Source: Lasiodiplodia sp. COLG20
Taxonomy: Eukaryota; Ascomycota; Dothideomycetes; Botryosphaeriales; Botryosphaeriaceae
Length of the DNA: 64,000 nt
Assembly (NCBI GenBank): GCA_009801085.1
Contig: VNWV01000001.1
Location: forward strand, 2,232,001 to 2,296,000
Direction of reading: 5' to 3'
Under the pieces are notes generated by a model. That model saw only the letters and a list, made by a program, of their open reading frames with translations. It was not told where the DNA came from and searched no databases. Positions 38,682 through 50,640 of the stretch are shown here, in pieces; the stretch's first letter is position 1, and each line of letters opens with the position of its first letter. Both the position numbers and the translations under genes were made by a program.

Positions 38682-41572
38682 ATGACGCCTACATCCGCAT
38701 CGCTGGCGTTCGTGCTGGCGTTGACCACTTGTGCTCTTGGTCAAAATACAAGTGCATACAACATCCTCGATTATGTGGATCCATTAATCGGCACTGTCAA
38801 TGGCGGCAAGCATGAGATCTCTCACGGTAATGCTCCGAATGCTAACTCCCCACCGTAGGACATGTCTTTGCGGGAGCCACTCTCCCTTTCGGTATGGCAA
38901 AGCCTGTGGCCGATGTGACCGGCGAAAACCAGGGTGGCTACGCTTCGGATGACAGCCTTATCGATGGGTTCTCGCACATGGTACACAGTATACTCCCAAG
39001 AAAGCTTGTTTCATTCATAATTGACGTTTATTTAGCATGACAGTGGGACGGGGGGCTCGCCTTCATTGGGAGTGTTCCCCCTCTTTCCGCATGCCGGCTG
39101 TCCTGGGGATGAAGTGAATAACTGCGAATTCCCCGCTTCAGCCCGCGCACTCGAACGTATCAACGGAACTGCATTCGCAGCACCCGGCTATTTCACCGTG
39201 ACTCTCAACACCAGTGTCAAAGCAGGTACTTGAAAATAATATCAATGGTGTCGCTCGAGGTCGTATGCTTACTGAATTGAAGAAACTACGGCCACCAACC
39301 ATACTGCTCTCTGGCGTTTCACCTTTCCCGAGATTCCCGTTTCACCAAATGGCGGCAACGCCAGCATGTCTCTGCGCCCTCTGATCTTGGCTGATCTCAA
39401 GGATCTGCCAAACGGAAGATCATACGGTCAAATCTCCGTAGATCCTGATACAGGCCGAATTACCGGAAAAGGGACATTTGGACCGTCGTTCGGCATAGGA
39501 TCGTACAATATTTCGTTCTGTGCCGACTTCCATGGGGCCACTATCCGCGATACTGGTGTTTTCATGAACAATCGTGCCGGTTCTGAGCCGAAGTCCGTTG
39601 AAGTTGTTCAAGATAATATCAATACCGGCAGCAACACCTTACCGGCTGGGTCCTGGGTCCAGTTTGAGACGCCAGAAAATGACAGGCAGATACTTGCCCG
39701 CGTCGGATTGAGCTTCATTAGTGCCGAGAGAGCATGTCAGCATGCAGAATCCGAGATCCCCGATTACGATTTCGAGGCCGTTCGTACTTCTGCCGAAGAT
39801 GCATGGCAGAAGAAGCTGAGCGTTGTGTCCATTGATCCGATAGGCGTCAACAAGTCCCTGCAGCGGACTTTCTGGTCAGGAATCTACCGAACGATGATTT
39901 CTCCACAGGATTACACTGGAGAAAACTACCTCTGGGAATCGGACGAGCCGTATTATGACTCCTTCTACTGTGGTTGGGACTCGTAGGCCTCTCCGAGTAG
40001 TCAAGTCAATGCTCACCTGCTGACAGGTTATCAGGTTCCGAACCATTCATCCACTCTTGAACATCCTGGACCCATATTCGCAAACTCAAATGATCAGGAC
40101 TCTGATTGACATTTACCGCCATGAAGTATGACCGTGCCTTTTTCAAACCCCTGAAGCAATGCTAAGTAGGAAACAGGGCTGGTTACCGGATTGCCGCATG
40201 AGTCTTTGCAAAGGCTTTACGCAGGGCGGATCTAATGCGGATGTCATCCTGGTCGATTCGTATCTTAAAAACATCACTCAAGATGTGGACTGGGAAACAG
40301 GTTACGAGGCACTGATCAAAGATGCAGAAGTTGAGCCTCTTAACTGGGCCGTGGAAGGCCGAGGAGGTCTGACCAGCTGGAAGACCCTGGGATACATCCC
40401 TACGGACGACTTCGACCCTTACGGAGTTGGACCTTTTACAAGATCAATTTCCCGGACTGTCGAGTACGCGTACAATGACTACGTCATAGCTTTGATGGCC
40501 AAAAAGCTTGGAAAAACCAGCGATTACGAAAAGTACTTGGAACGCAGTAAGAATTGGAAGAATATGTTTAAAGACGACGAGGTCAGTCTGCCATTCGATA
40601 AGATAAGCTACCTGCTAATGAAAACAGGTTTCCTTTTTTAACACGACGCCTGGTGGGCCGAAAGAAGATAGCGGTTTTACAGGTTTCCTTCAGGTCAAGT
40701 ACCTGAACGGCACCTGGGGCTACCAAGATCCAATCCTATGTTCCAGCCTTTTTAATTTTACAGGGTGCTACCTTAATGCCAATGGCCACGAAACATACGA
40801 AGGATCGACGTGGTTGTACACGTTTTTCGTTCCTCAAGACATGGCCACCCTCATCAGTACGTATGACGATATTTTCTGAGTCCAAGTAGCTGACTCTTTG
40901 CAGCTGCACTAGGCGGTCCTGAGACTTTCACTCGCCGTGTGGAATTTTTGCATTATACCTATAATCTCTTATACGTTGGTGATGAACAGGTAATCATTGT
41001 TAGTCTTCTCAGTCTTCATTTGCTCATGTTCCGGCTAGGCCTTCCTTGCGATTTACCTGGCACATTACTCTGGCCGCCCCGCCGTCTCAGCGGAGATAGT
41101 ACATTTCTATGTTCCAGCACAATTCAACGATACAATAATAGGAATCCCTGGCAACGATGATTCCGGCTCTATGGGAAGCGCGGCTGCGTTCTTTATGATG
41201 GGATTCTTCCCACAAGCAGGTCAAGTGAGTATCACCTTTCATCACCACCCTGCCGTATCCACTCCCACGCACACACGCACTGACCAACCCCAGGACGTAT
41301 ACTTCATTACACCTCCCTTCTTCCGCGAAGTCAATATCACCAGTCCAGTAACAGGTAATACTGCAACCGTCCGTAACATCAACTTCGATCCCAACTACGA
41401 GGCCATCTACATCCAGAGTGCCACGCTAAACGGAGAACCGTACACAAAGAACTGGTTCACTCATTCATTTTTCTTGGACGGAGGCGTGCTGGAGTTGACG
41501 CTGGGGAGGAATGAAAGCGATTGGGGGACGAGGGATGAAGATTTGCCGCCGAGTGCGTCGACATCGGGTTGA
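38682..41572 (+). CDS. secreted GH92 alpha-mannosidase
   Basis: Ten exons: 38682-38805, 38859-38980, 39036-39225, 39283-39982, 40035-40125, 40177-40581, 40628-40856, 40904-40989, 41039-41224 and 41294-41572. All join in frame to 803 aa, the usual GH92 size. It has a signal peptide (residues 1-20) and many N-glycosylation sites. Family blocks in order: YVDPLIGTVNGG + HVFAGATLPFGMAKP, GGYASDDSLIDGFSHMHDSGTGG, YYDSFYCGWDSFRTIHPLL, GWLPDCRMSLCKGFTQGGSNADV, and GIPGNDDSGSMGSAAAFFMMG, which holds the calcium and acid/base region. The family removes alpha-1,2-linked (also other) mannose from glycans. Intron 1 (38806-38858) needs a GC donor (GCAAGC) to restore the invariant NGGHVF motif. The other nine introns are GT-AG, 46-69 bp. 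Confidence 0.93.
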
Positions 41573-42036
41573 TGATCATCGGGTGGCAGAGATGCGAGAT
41601 GAGGCCGGAACACCATTTCTCGGCGAAGCGGCAGGCAATCAGGACAAGAGATAGTTTGACGACCATAATGTTGGAAGTCTCGGTGATAGCCATTTCTTCT
41701 CTACTGAAACTGGAATCTTGCTCTCATTCAAAATCTCTTGAAGGGTTGTGAACATCAACCTCGCACGCCGTATCACCAAATTCCTGCACAAATAGTTTAA
41801 ACCGTTCTTGCCGACAACAGACACCAATCACTAGCATTTTATTTCATGGAACAAAATTATCATCGCCCAGCACATGCAGGTGCAAGTCCGCGTCATGTCT
41901 CCGTGGACACTGTGGCGTAGACATCATTGATACCTCATATTTTCAGACATTAACTTCATCACTCGCTAATAGAACCCCAACCAACCCCCGCTATCAACCA
42001 CGCTCACATAGACAAGAGACCCTTTATCCATAACAC
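41573..42036. other. convergent 3' interval
   Basis: 464 bp between the stops of the mannosidase and the methyltransferase. Nothing else is seen. Confidence 0.5.
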
Positions 42037-43677
42037 TCACTCCCTCTCCACCTCCGAACTACTACCGCCAACTTTTTTCACCACAAACCCATACCACACC
42101 TTCTTCCCCACCCACTTCCATCCTCTTTCACCCACCTTCCCACTCATAATCAACTCCTCATCCACCGACCTCTCTCTAACTCCCTCGACCTCACCCGCAG
42201 TCGCTCCGCCCACCACATCTTCAACGGCCAACCCCACCTCCGTGGCCGCTTCAACCGTCTCCCTAATTCCATGCGCCCAGCTCTTCCCCCTCACCTTCAC
42301 CTGCTTGCCGTCGGCATCCGTGCTGACGAAGCCAGCCTGCGAGACAGCACCCATGTCCGGGTGCATGTTGGTGATGAGAGCGATAGCATCAGGAGCGAGG
42401 AGAGAGGCGAGAGTGCGGAAGAAAGTTGCCAAAGGTAGGTGTTCCAGAACCAGAGTAGAGACAACAGCATGGAAGGGCGGTTGGCGTTCCAGAGGCGTAG
42501 CAATGTATGCAGAGGAAGACGCGAAAGGATCAAGGTTGAGAAGGTTCAGTGTAGTCACATCCGAGTCTTCGACGAGCGGGCTGTGTTTTTGCGTGAGTTA
42601 GTGATTCACAAAGTTCTTAGACCTAAGAACTCACATCAACCTTCCCTTCGCCTTGTCCAACATCCCCTTCGACGCATCCACGCCCGTCACCTCCATCATC
42701 CTCTTCAGCTTCCTCTTCGCCGCTTCCTCCTCCCACCACCTCACCACCTTCTCCGTATTCCTCCCCGTCCCACACCCCAAATCCAGAACCCTAAACACCT
42801 CGTCCTCTCCACCTCCTACCTTTCCCACCGCGCTCTCCAGAAACCTCGGCAGCATCCCCTCCAACTCCAAGTCATCCACGCTCTGCAGGATATTCCCATC
42901 AGAGTCGTACACAGCCGCCCACGCATCATACGCAGCCACGTTGTCCAAGTGACGGACAGGCGTCGCTGTCTTACCAGCGACACGATCAACAACAGGATCT
43001 ACCTGCTGCTGGCTTGCAGGCGCAGAAGCAGAAGGCGTGCCGGCGCCGGTAGACGGAGAAGAAGCGTCCCGAGCCATTTTCCTGCGCTTAGCGGGCGGGC
43101 GTCTCGAGCTCTGTTCGGCAACAGCAACAGAAGTCGGTGGAGACGATGGCGAAGATGGGGTTGGCGACGACGAAGGCTGAGGGTGCTTGGAGGAGGATGT
43201 TGGCGTCGCCGATGCCCGTTTGGCTTGGCTTGAGGCACGTGCAGCAGCGGCAGAAGCGGAAACCGGAGATCTCTTCGGCGTCGGCCTTAGCCTGGGTGGT
43301 TGGGGCGAGGCGAGTGGTGGCCGCGGTGGTGGTAGTCTTGATAGAAGTGATGGTGCGTTCTCCTCTCCAGAGTCCTCGTCCTCGTCCGAGCTCAGCGCAG
43401 GCGTTCTCGCAAGCGCGCCGGACGTGTTGAAGAGGAAGTCGTTACTGTTGCTAACAGCAGCCTGCGAAGGGACGTCTTCTGCGAAATCGTCGGCTCCGTT
43501 GTTAATGTCCTCGTCGTCTTCAGTGTCCGGTTCGGTGGTGGAGAAGGATCCGAACTGCTGGCTGCTCTGCTGCTGCTTTTCTTGCCGTAGCCGCCGCCGG
43601 TGCTGTCGGGTTCCCGGTAACGCCGCCAGGTCTATTAAAGACGTGTCAAACGTGGTTGTGAGAGATGGTTGAGTCAT
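42037..43677 (-). CDS. class I SAM-dependent methyltransferase with long disordered N-terminus
   Basis: Two exons, 43677-42635 and 42580-42037; a 54-bp intron with a GTGAGT donor, chosen over a GT four codons upstream; 528 aa. Residues 1 to about 235 are low-complexity: acidic patches (TEPDTEDDEDINN, SSDEDEDSGEE), Pro/Ser-rich stretches and a basic PPAKRRKMAR that could be a nuclear localisation signal. The methyltransferase domain follows, with motif I VLDLGCGTG (297-305), VTGVDASKGML (acidic loop) and FHAVVSTLVLEHLP (motif IV/post-I). The length and split resemble fungal predicted nuclear methyltransferases. The substrate is unknown. The first ATG at 43677 was used; the open frame upstream has no Met. 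Confidence 0.85.
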
Positions 43678-44215
43678 ATTTCTTGTAACACCGCTAGGGC
43701 GTGACCAGAGCCAAAAACGGTGCGGCGGTGATGAACGCGGGGCGCGTTTTAGTGGCGGAGGCAAAGGAAAGTGACTCTCAATTGGTGGCAGTGTGACACT
43801 TGTGGCAGGGCAGCAAACAACCCCAAGACTCAGTTTTCAGGCTGTAAACAAACGGCGATACCAGTGGGGCAGAGATGAACCGGGGACTTTGTTGTTGACG
43901 TGGGAAGACACAGAAAACAAATAGGCAAACGCGCAACATGTGACCGCGCGACAGGGCGCACAGCCGCTCACTGGCGCCACGCGACCCGGAATCTCCTGCA
44001 CCACACCACACCTGGCGAGCCAATGACTCACGTCGAAGGCGACACCGCTCTGCTCCTGGCTGCCTGGTACCGAATCAGACGCGGGAATGGCCCAGCCTCA
44101 ACAAAGACTACTGATACAAGTCGTATTTCCTCCGTCGTGGAGCGACCCCACAGCTTCCGTAGTGGGTGCCGCCGGCATTACACAATACATACGCGGTCTC
44201 TCCCCTCTGCCGACC
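43678..44215. other. interval between methyltransferase start and Sam35-like stop
   Basis: 538 bp containing the methyltransferase promoter and the 3' end of the next minus-strand gene. No gene is supported. Confidence 0.5.
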
Positions 44216-45368
44216 TCATGCGCCCTGGTGGAAGAACGCTTCATAGATGCGTTCCTGGTGTCGCACCAGCCGCTGTCTCGCCCTCACCGCATCGCCCAGT
44301 GACGACTTGGCCCAGCCGCCCGCGCCGCCCAGGTCCTGCGTGAGCAGCAGGTGCGTGTACGCGAAAACGCTGGCATCGAACAGACCCGGCCGCGCCGCCC
44401 CGAAGAACCACTTGTCCGTGCCCAGCGCCGACTCCAGCGCCCGCAGCGCGTCCTCGGCCGCTGAGTAGATCGTTTCAGCGTCGACGACAGCCCCGTGCTT
44501 GAGCAGCTCCGTCTGCGCCGCCGCCCGCAGCTCGCGCGCGATGCTGGCCCGTACGACCGCGTTGCTCGACGCGCTGTCGATGTAGAGCGGCTGCGCGACG
44601 GCGTCGAAGTTGCGCGTCAGGTAGAGAGTGTAGAGCTGAGGTTTCCCGCCTTGTTGTCAGCACAGCTTTTTTGCCCGCGCGCGCTGCGCCCTAGTCCGTT
44701 GGTGAGCACTTACCCATGCTCGCCGAATGTCGTGGTCCAGCAGTGACATGTATGCCTCGAAGCGATCATCGTCCGGCTCTTCCACAGGTGTGCTGCCGTT
44801 ATCCATCACCCATTTCTGCAACTTACCCGACGGTACGACGTGCGGCTGGTCGAGAACGGAGGCATTGGCGCCGCCGGGCAGTAGGAACGGCAGCGCGCCG
44901 CTGGGAGAGGCGTGATTGCTTGACGCGACCGTGACGAAGTCGACGCCGCTGAATTTAAAGTATGTCTGAAGGCAGCCGCTCCTGTCAGCTCCGGGGCTCT
45001 GGAGAATTTGCGGCGACTTCGGCGCGGATGGGGGGGCGACGCACCTGCCATTTCAAACAGGAAGGATTGAAGGAAGCTTCTCCCCTCAATGCGCCATCCT
45101 CGGTCGTGAATATGTACAGCTGGTGGCGCTGGCGTTCGCGCGGAGCGCGCAGCGGCAATTCGTTCGCCGAGTAGGTGACGAGGGGAAACTTGTCGAAGAG
45201 GCGCTTCACCGGGGCCGGGACGGTGGTGATGCTGGAGAAGGCGGATCGCGAGCCCGAGGGCTTCGGCTGCTGCTGCTGCGTCGGCTTCGGCTGAGAGGTT
45301 GCGTCAGGGTCATCTTTCGGTGGCATTGTGTGAACCCATGGCGGAGGGGAATTGCGCTGCTGCTCCAT
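44216..45368 (-). CDS. metaxin/Sam35-like mitochondrial outer-membrane protein
   Basis: Three exons: 45368-45045, 44965-44714 and 44635-44216; introns of 79 and 78 bp, both phase 0; 331 aa (317 if the second ATG at 45326 is used). After a Gln/Pro-rich N-terminus, the pattern is that of fungal Sam35/metaxin-like proteins: a thioredoxin-like half starting VPAPVKRLFDKFPLVTYSAN, then FNPSCLKWQ + TYFKFSGVDFVTVASSNHASPSGALPFLLP, and a GST-C-like helical half with DIRRAWLYTLYLTRNFDAV and KWFFGAARPGLFDASVFAYTHLLL. Sam35 belongs to the SAM complex, which inserts beta-barrel proteins into the outer membrane. Assignment to Sam35 rather than another metaxin relies on this pattern alone. Confidence 0.75.
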
Positions 45369-45641
45369 GCGACACCTTTGGTCAACGCCTGCGTCCCGGC
45401 TAAACCTCGCTGCTACTCCAATTCAAACGTCATCCCCGTTCCAGACCTTGGCCATGCTCTCTAATTCTCCTTCAACAACACACGCAGAGAGGGAGAAAGA
45501 GAGCATTGAATTTCCTATTAGGGCATTCCGCCCAGAATGAAGCATCCCTCGTCACCACCACCACCAAGACTCCCCATTTCCCTACCAGCCTACTCCTTCC
45601 CGACCGGGGATTTCCTGTCTCGGTAGTAAGTAGTCTTTACT

Positions 45642-47114
45642 TCAAAACGCAATTTTGTTTTCCGCGACTTGCCTGTCATCCTCATCAGGGTACAGCCCGT
45701 CCCGGAGAGCGTACTCCGGGTTCAGGTACCCTCCCACTCCGTACCTTCCCGGAGCCGCCTCCGGGACAGGGCTGTCCAGAGGAGAGACCGGAGAGCGGCT
45801 ACCGTTGGGGACGCCGTTATCGAGAGGAGGCAGAGGGGAGACCGGAGGAGACGGGAGCTTATTCGTAGGAAGCTCCAAGGCCGGGGGAGGAGATGCGAGC
45901 TCAGAAGGCTGGGGAGATGCGTCCATCTCCGAGCGAGAGGCGGCCGGAGAATGGTCCATTTCCACCCTATAAAAGGCACACGTTAGCTGGGAACAACCCA
46001 GACAACATGGAAGTTGAGAACTACCTTCCAGTGTCCATAGCATCCAGTTCGACCACATTCGGGTTGTGGTGAGGGCCGGCGCTGGGAGACTGCCATGGAG
46101 CGTTTTGATTGTTCCTGCACTTTCGGAGGTAACGGCGGTATACGAACCATGCTCCAACTGCAACTAGGCCGCAGACCGAGAGCACCCCGATGGCTATGCC
46201 CGCTTTCTTTCCAGAATTAGAATGCGAGGATCCGTCGTCAGAAGCAGTACTTGGCTTCGATGTGGAGGCCATGGTCGACGAATTAGCCTGTCCTGATTGA
46301 CCGTTGACCGTTACCGTGACAACTGAAGGAGCTACCCCAGAAGCGGATGGAGTTATCACGCTCTCATCGGGTTTGCTGGATGGAGAAGTTATTTTTGCCA
46401 CTGTACCCGGCTCTGCGCCAGTTGTGACAGTGGCTGATTGATCTGACGTAACAGAGTTAGGATTTATGGGCTCCCATCTCGCAATATTAGCAAGCAAGCC
46501 CCCTTTCATGATCATGGAGACATTAGCGGCGTCCGGAGCGCAAGTATAAGCGGTGACGGTATACTGGTCGTTGTAAAACCGTACGCAAGACGGTCCTACT
46601 GTTCCGCGGCTGTGACCAGTGTTAGCAGTAGCACAGCCCTATGCGAATAAAAAACCAACCAGAGAAGGCAGCCAGATTCAGGAAGGCAAGGCTCGGTGAA
46701 ATCCATTGAGTCATGGCAAGTTGTGGGAGGCCGACAGTACTCGCCACTGAAACAAACGTCAGTCTGTTGCATTTTCCAAGAATTGTGATTACTCACTCCG
46801 GGCAACACATGACAAACCCGCCACGGTCAGCAAGGCAGAACTCTGTAGTAGCGCAGAAAACTTGTCCATCATGTTAGCAGCTTGAAACAGGCCGTGACAT
46901 CTTTTGCGCACATACGCTGACTACCACTGTTGCAAATACGATTTTCTCGGTTCCTCTTTGCGAGAATGCCTCCAACTCCTTCAGCCGACGTGGGCAGAAA
47001 GGCTGGCTTCGTGATAGCATGAGCATATCCATGAGCTAGCACAGAAACCTGAAGAAGGAGCAGCTCGAGCATGGCAAGGCCGACCAGGATGCCAAAGGCG
47101 ACGTTGACGCGCAT
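45642..47114 (-). CDS. receptor-like single-pass membrane protein with Cys-rich ectodomain
   Basis: Five exons: 47114-46916, 46860-46797, 46746-46660, 46609-46025 and 45966-45642; introns of 55, 50, 50 and 58 bp; 419 aa. A signal peptide (about 1-35) is followed by a Kex2-type AKR site near residue 60 and a Cys-rich ectodomain (CNSGSQLFC, CLADRGGFVMCCPDGEYC, TTCHDSMDFTEPC). The frame of exons 2 and 3 is fixed by these cysteines. A Ser/Thr-rich stalk precedes one membrane helix (AGIAIGVLSVCGLVAVGAWFV) with YRRYLRKC after it. The cytoplasmic tail is Pro/Ser-rich. This fungal family has no assigned function; a wall-sensing or adhesion role is possible. The donor of intron 3 (GTTGGT) is weak. Confidence 0.78.
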
Positions 47115-48656
47115 CTTTGCTGCTCTGTCTAGATACTTTGTATGAAAAGTCGAGGAGCACGCGTGCGCGTAGAAGAGTTGATCTGGGGGAGTTCTCTGAA
47201 CAGTATGCTGCCTGAATAGACCGATGACAGAGGCGAGAAGGTGTGGGACAAGATCCGCCGAAGTGTGTGGTCCAAGGGGAAAGGCACGAAGATCCTGACG
47301 GATTGACGTGACAATCACGAACAGTCAAAGCCTGGGAAGATCTGAAGCTTGATATTACAAGCCGTTCGCAGCTTGGAACAGGTTGATGCGCACTTGATGT
47401 GTCTGACGCGGACCGCAGTGATGTGTCTGGGCTGAGGTTATGACCAACCGATGCTGGGCGCTCAATATAGAACGTCGATAGTCAGGAGGCTAGTAGTCGC
47501 GGCGCTCGCTTGGCTTGCGTCTGTTAGGTAAGTTATGTAATGGAGAAGATGCGCCAGCTCTGTAGCGCAAATGGTCTTGCGTTGGTGTGGTTGCGACTCG
47601 TCGTGGTGAGAGGATGATGAAGTGAGGATGGAGAGGAAAGGTTGGTCGTTGTGCGGGATATCTGGATGAAAACCGTCGCTGGATGAGCTGCCCCAAAGCC
47701 TCGAGCCAAGACCGTGATGCGATCAAGCTGGCGTTAATGCGCTCGATAAAGGGTGGGACGCGCTCAGGTGCAGGCGGACAAGGAAAGGAAGAGGTTATGC
47801 GACTGGCAGGCTGAAGTACCTGGGCGAGCGAAAGCTTGAACGCTCGAAAGCCTGACGATGTGCGCCCGAAGGCGACGTTAATGCGCGTGCGGGTGAAGAA
47901 AGAGGTGGGCGGTGTAACGCGTGCGGGTGAGGAAGATATGCAAAGCGCGGGCAGACAGGCCATGCCAAGACCTGTTGACAGCCACGGTCACGCTCAGGGT
48001 CCTACATAGCAGATCAGGGTCCAGTCGCTCTGGATCGAGCTAAGCTTCTTACTCCAAAGCTTTTGTAACTAAGTCATCTAGTGTTAAAGAGGTTCGATTG
48101 ACTAGCAGTGTAATGTCCCGCCGCTTCGACAGTATCAGAAGAGAACTGGGATATATCCTTCCGTGTTAAGACTGCAGCTCCCCATCTAGCTAATGGCGTA
48201 AAAGACATAGAATGACTTGTAAATTCAAAGCAACCTGACTCATGTGGCATCAACCTTGGTAATCGAAAGTATGCGCCAACACCGGGGGCTTTTATGATGT
48301 GGAGGAGGAACGCAAGTGAATAGACACAAGATAAGCGAAGCAGATCAATAGCTGCTCCTCTCTGGCGGATCTTTTTTTTTTATTAAATCTGCCATTTAAC
48401 TTTTGAAACCCTTGCAACAAAAAAGACAACCGTCAGCACATCTGCAGAAAAGCTATCCTACGCATAGCACATCTGCATGACAGAAGGTAATACGCCATTC
48501 ACGTAACATCATTACACTTGGGTATGCAAATGTCGAGAAAAAAAAAAAGACTGATAGTAGTACCAATCCAACCTCCTCCAGTGGATACTATATCTTTGGG
48601 TATCAACGAAATATATGAACTAACAGGTCGCAGCGTCTACGTAAGAAATTCATGAC
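47115..48656. other. gene-poor interval
   Basis: 1.54 kb. The longest frame (157 codons, minus strand, 47490-47963) is Arg/Pro/Ser-rich and has no domain. A T-run near 48371 and an A-run near 48539-48548 flank low-GC DNA next to the deaminase 3' end. Confidence 0.5.
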
Positions 48657-50640
48657 TCATGATATTTCCAGCCCCTCCGCATAGTCCTTATAATTGTCCA
48701 CAATCCACTGACAAAAGGTTTCCCACTGCCTCTTGAAGTCTACAGAAGCCTTCTCTTTGTCCTCGTCCTCCAGACAGCTGTACTCAATGCTCCATTCAAT
48801 GAGCTGACGCCAGCCGTGCACGCTCATGATTGGTGTGCCAACCATAACTTGGTAGAACTCGTGGTTCATATCCGCTCTGCAGTAAAACATTAGTTTTCCA
48901 TTCGCAATCAATCACGGTTGAGTATCACGTACCCGAACAACGCTGGGTTGTCTGCGTTGATTGTGCAAGGAATTCCAGCCGCCAATATCTCCGGATAAGG
49001 GTGCTCTTTGACGTTCCGACACAAATGGAGGAGCTCGTTCGAGACCGGACAGATCTCGATGCAGATGTTTTGTTTCTTGAATCTCTCAATGAGCTTGGGA
49101 TGCTTTGGTAAAGCAAAACCGTGCCCCACGCGCTTAGCATGCAACAACACCGATTCATAGAGATTGGAGTTTTCCGGGTCCTTGGTGCCACCAGTGTCCA
49201 AAAGAGTTTCCCCAGCATGGAACATGAATGGAATCTTGATATCCAGCTTCTCGCAAGTTTTGATGAATGACAAAAGCTCATCACGGTAAAAGCTGATCGG
49301 ATTTGGCCGGTCCTCGGCACCGACAAGATCAAAACCTAGGGTCGTAAGCAATCAGAATCGCCCACTTTGTGAAGATTTTAAACATACCGCAAACCAGCTT
49401 GGGGAACTTGAGATGGAGCTTTATACAGTCCTCCAATTCCGATTGCATTTTTGCTTTCGGAATGGACCGAGGCGTACAGTAGATGATCTTAATACCGCAG
49501 AAAACCTTGGATTCGTCATTCTGCTCGCTGAGTTCTCTTTGGAACTCATCCATGACCTCTTGAATGATGGTCATTTGACCTTCTAGATCAATCATCCTCA
49601 AACCATCATCAGATGGGATGGTCTTGTCCATGAGCATGGGCCGTAGCTCTGCATACATAACGCCATTTTCAACCATGTTTTCCATGGCTCTCCTGACATA
49701 CCAACGGTAAGTGCTTTCATAGTTCAAAAGGCCCTTGAAACACCTGGTGGCCTGATTGAAGCGGGCCCAAATACTGTGAGATTGTTAGCTTGTGCGCATG
49801 TTTCACGGTGCATGCAGTATCGACCCACCCATTCACGGTCTGTGATGTACCGTATACTTCCTCTTCTGACAAGATCATCTTCGTCCTGACCCACGCCTCG
49901 GCATTCTCGCCGTTGCGTCGATCACTGAATATCCTCTGAAAATTGGTCCATTTCATCCAAGGATTGTTGTCTGTGTTCTTGAAATCTGGCTTGTAATCCT
50001 TGGAGAACAAATCGGCCTCTGGATGGGTCGAAGGGAGGACGTTGAAGACAATTTCAGTCTTGTCATAATCTTCGCGCCTCAATAGGGGTACTAGACTTCT
50101 TACGAACATTGTATCCATAGATCGCGCACGTTCCAGAAGTTTGTCGACAGGGAGCTCAGCGTTAAAGTGGGCATGTAGATGTGCACCCTTAGGCATATGC
50201 TTGACTATTTCGAAAAGCTGGCTTTCAAGATCAATCCTCTCCTTGTTGGTGAGGAACTGGCCACCCATGTCCCTGGTCGATTCATCCGGGATGGCTTCTG
50301 AGGCCTTATTACCGAAGAGATTGTCGCGCTCGTGTTCTCGTATCTTCCACACAATGTCGGCAGCAAGTTTTTCAGTTTCGGAAGCGGAAACTTTAGATTT
50401 CCTATCCCAAGACTGCGTCTGTTCCTCCTGCAGTAGGTCTCTCCGGTCTTGGTCATAGCCCTCTTGTTGCTGGGAGTTGTTGAGGTTCTGCCTCAACTGA
50501 TCCCCAACCTGGAGCAGTTTCTCATCTTGAGTCATCTGCTCGCCGGGCTGCTCATCGGCCTCGGCCGGGGGAGTAGCAGGCAGCTCTTGGTGCTTTGTCC
50601 TCTTGCGAGGCGAATCTTCCGACTTTCTAGCAACTGACAT
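48657..50640 (-). CDS. ADGF/CECR1-type adenosine deaminase-like protein
   Basis: Four exons: 50640-49829, 49773-49388, 49335-48933 and 48876-48657; introns of 55, 52 and 56 bp; 606 aa. The N-terminal 130 residues are charged and Gln-rich, with a basic SPRKRTKH (residues 10-17) that may be nuclear, and there is no signal peptide. The deaminase barrel has MPKGAHLHAHFNAEL (metal ligands His156/His158), a central FCGIKIIYCTPRSI strand, FMFHAGETLLD (His and the catalytic Glu), KRVGHGFALP and TINADNPALFG (the metal-binding Asp region). The family converts adenosine to inosine. The animal members are secreted, while this fungal form appears intracellular. The exon joins restore YWAR-like, CGFDLVG and FGADMNHEFY blocks. 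Confidence 0.9.

Noticed and set aside
38827..38858. GT-AG version of GH92 intron 1 (32 bp)
   Set aside because: Too short compared with every other intron here, and it would insert seven residues in an invariant motif. The GC-AG version fits better.
47490..47963. 157-codon minus-strand ORF whose INVAFGR segment resembles the start of the 47.1-kb gene (RVNVAFG)
   Set aside because: Similarity covers only about 20 bp and then stops. No signal peptide or Cys pattern follows, so it is probably chance.
48086..48100. GGTTCGATT resembling a tRNA B box
   Set aside because: The surrounding bases cannot form the T stem or acceptor stem, and no A box lies at the right distance.
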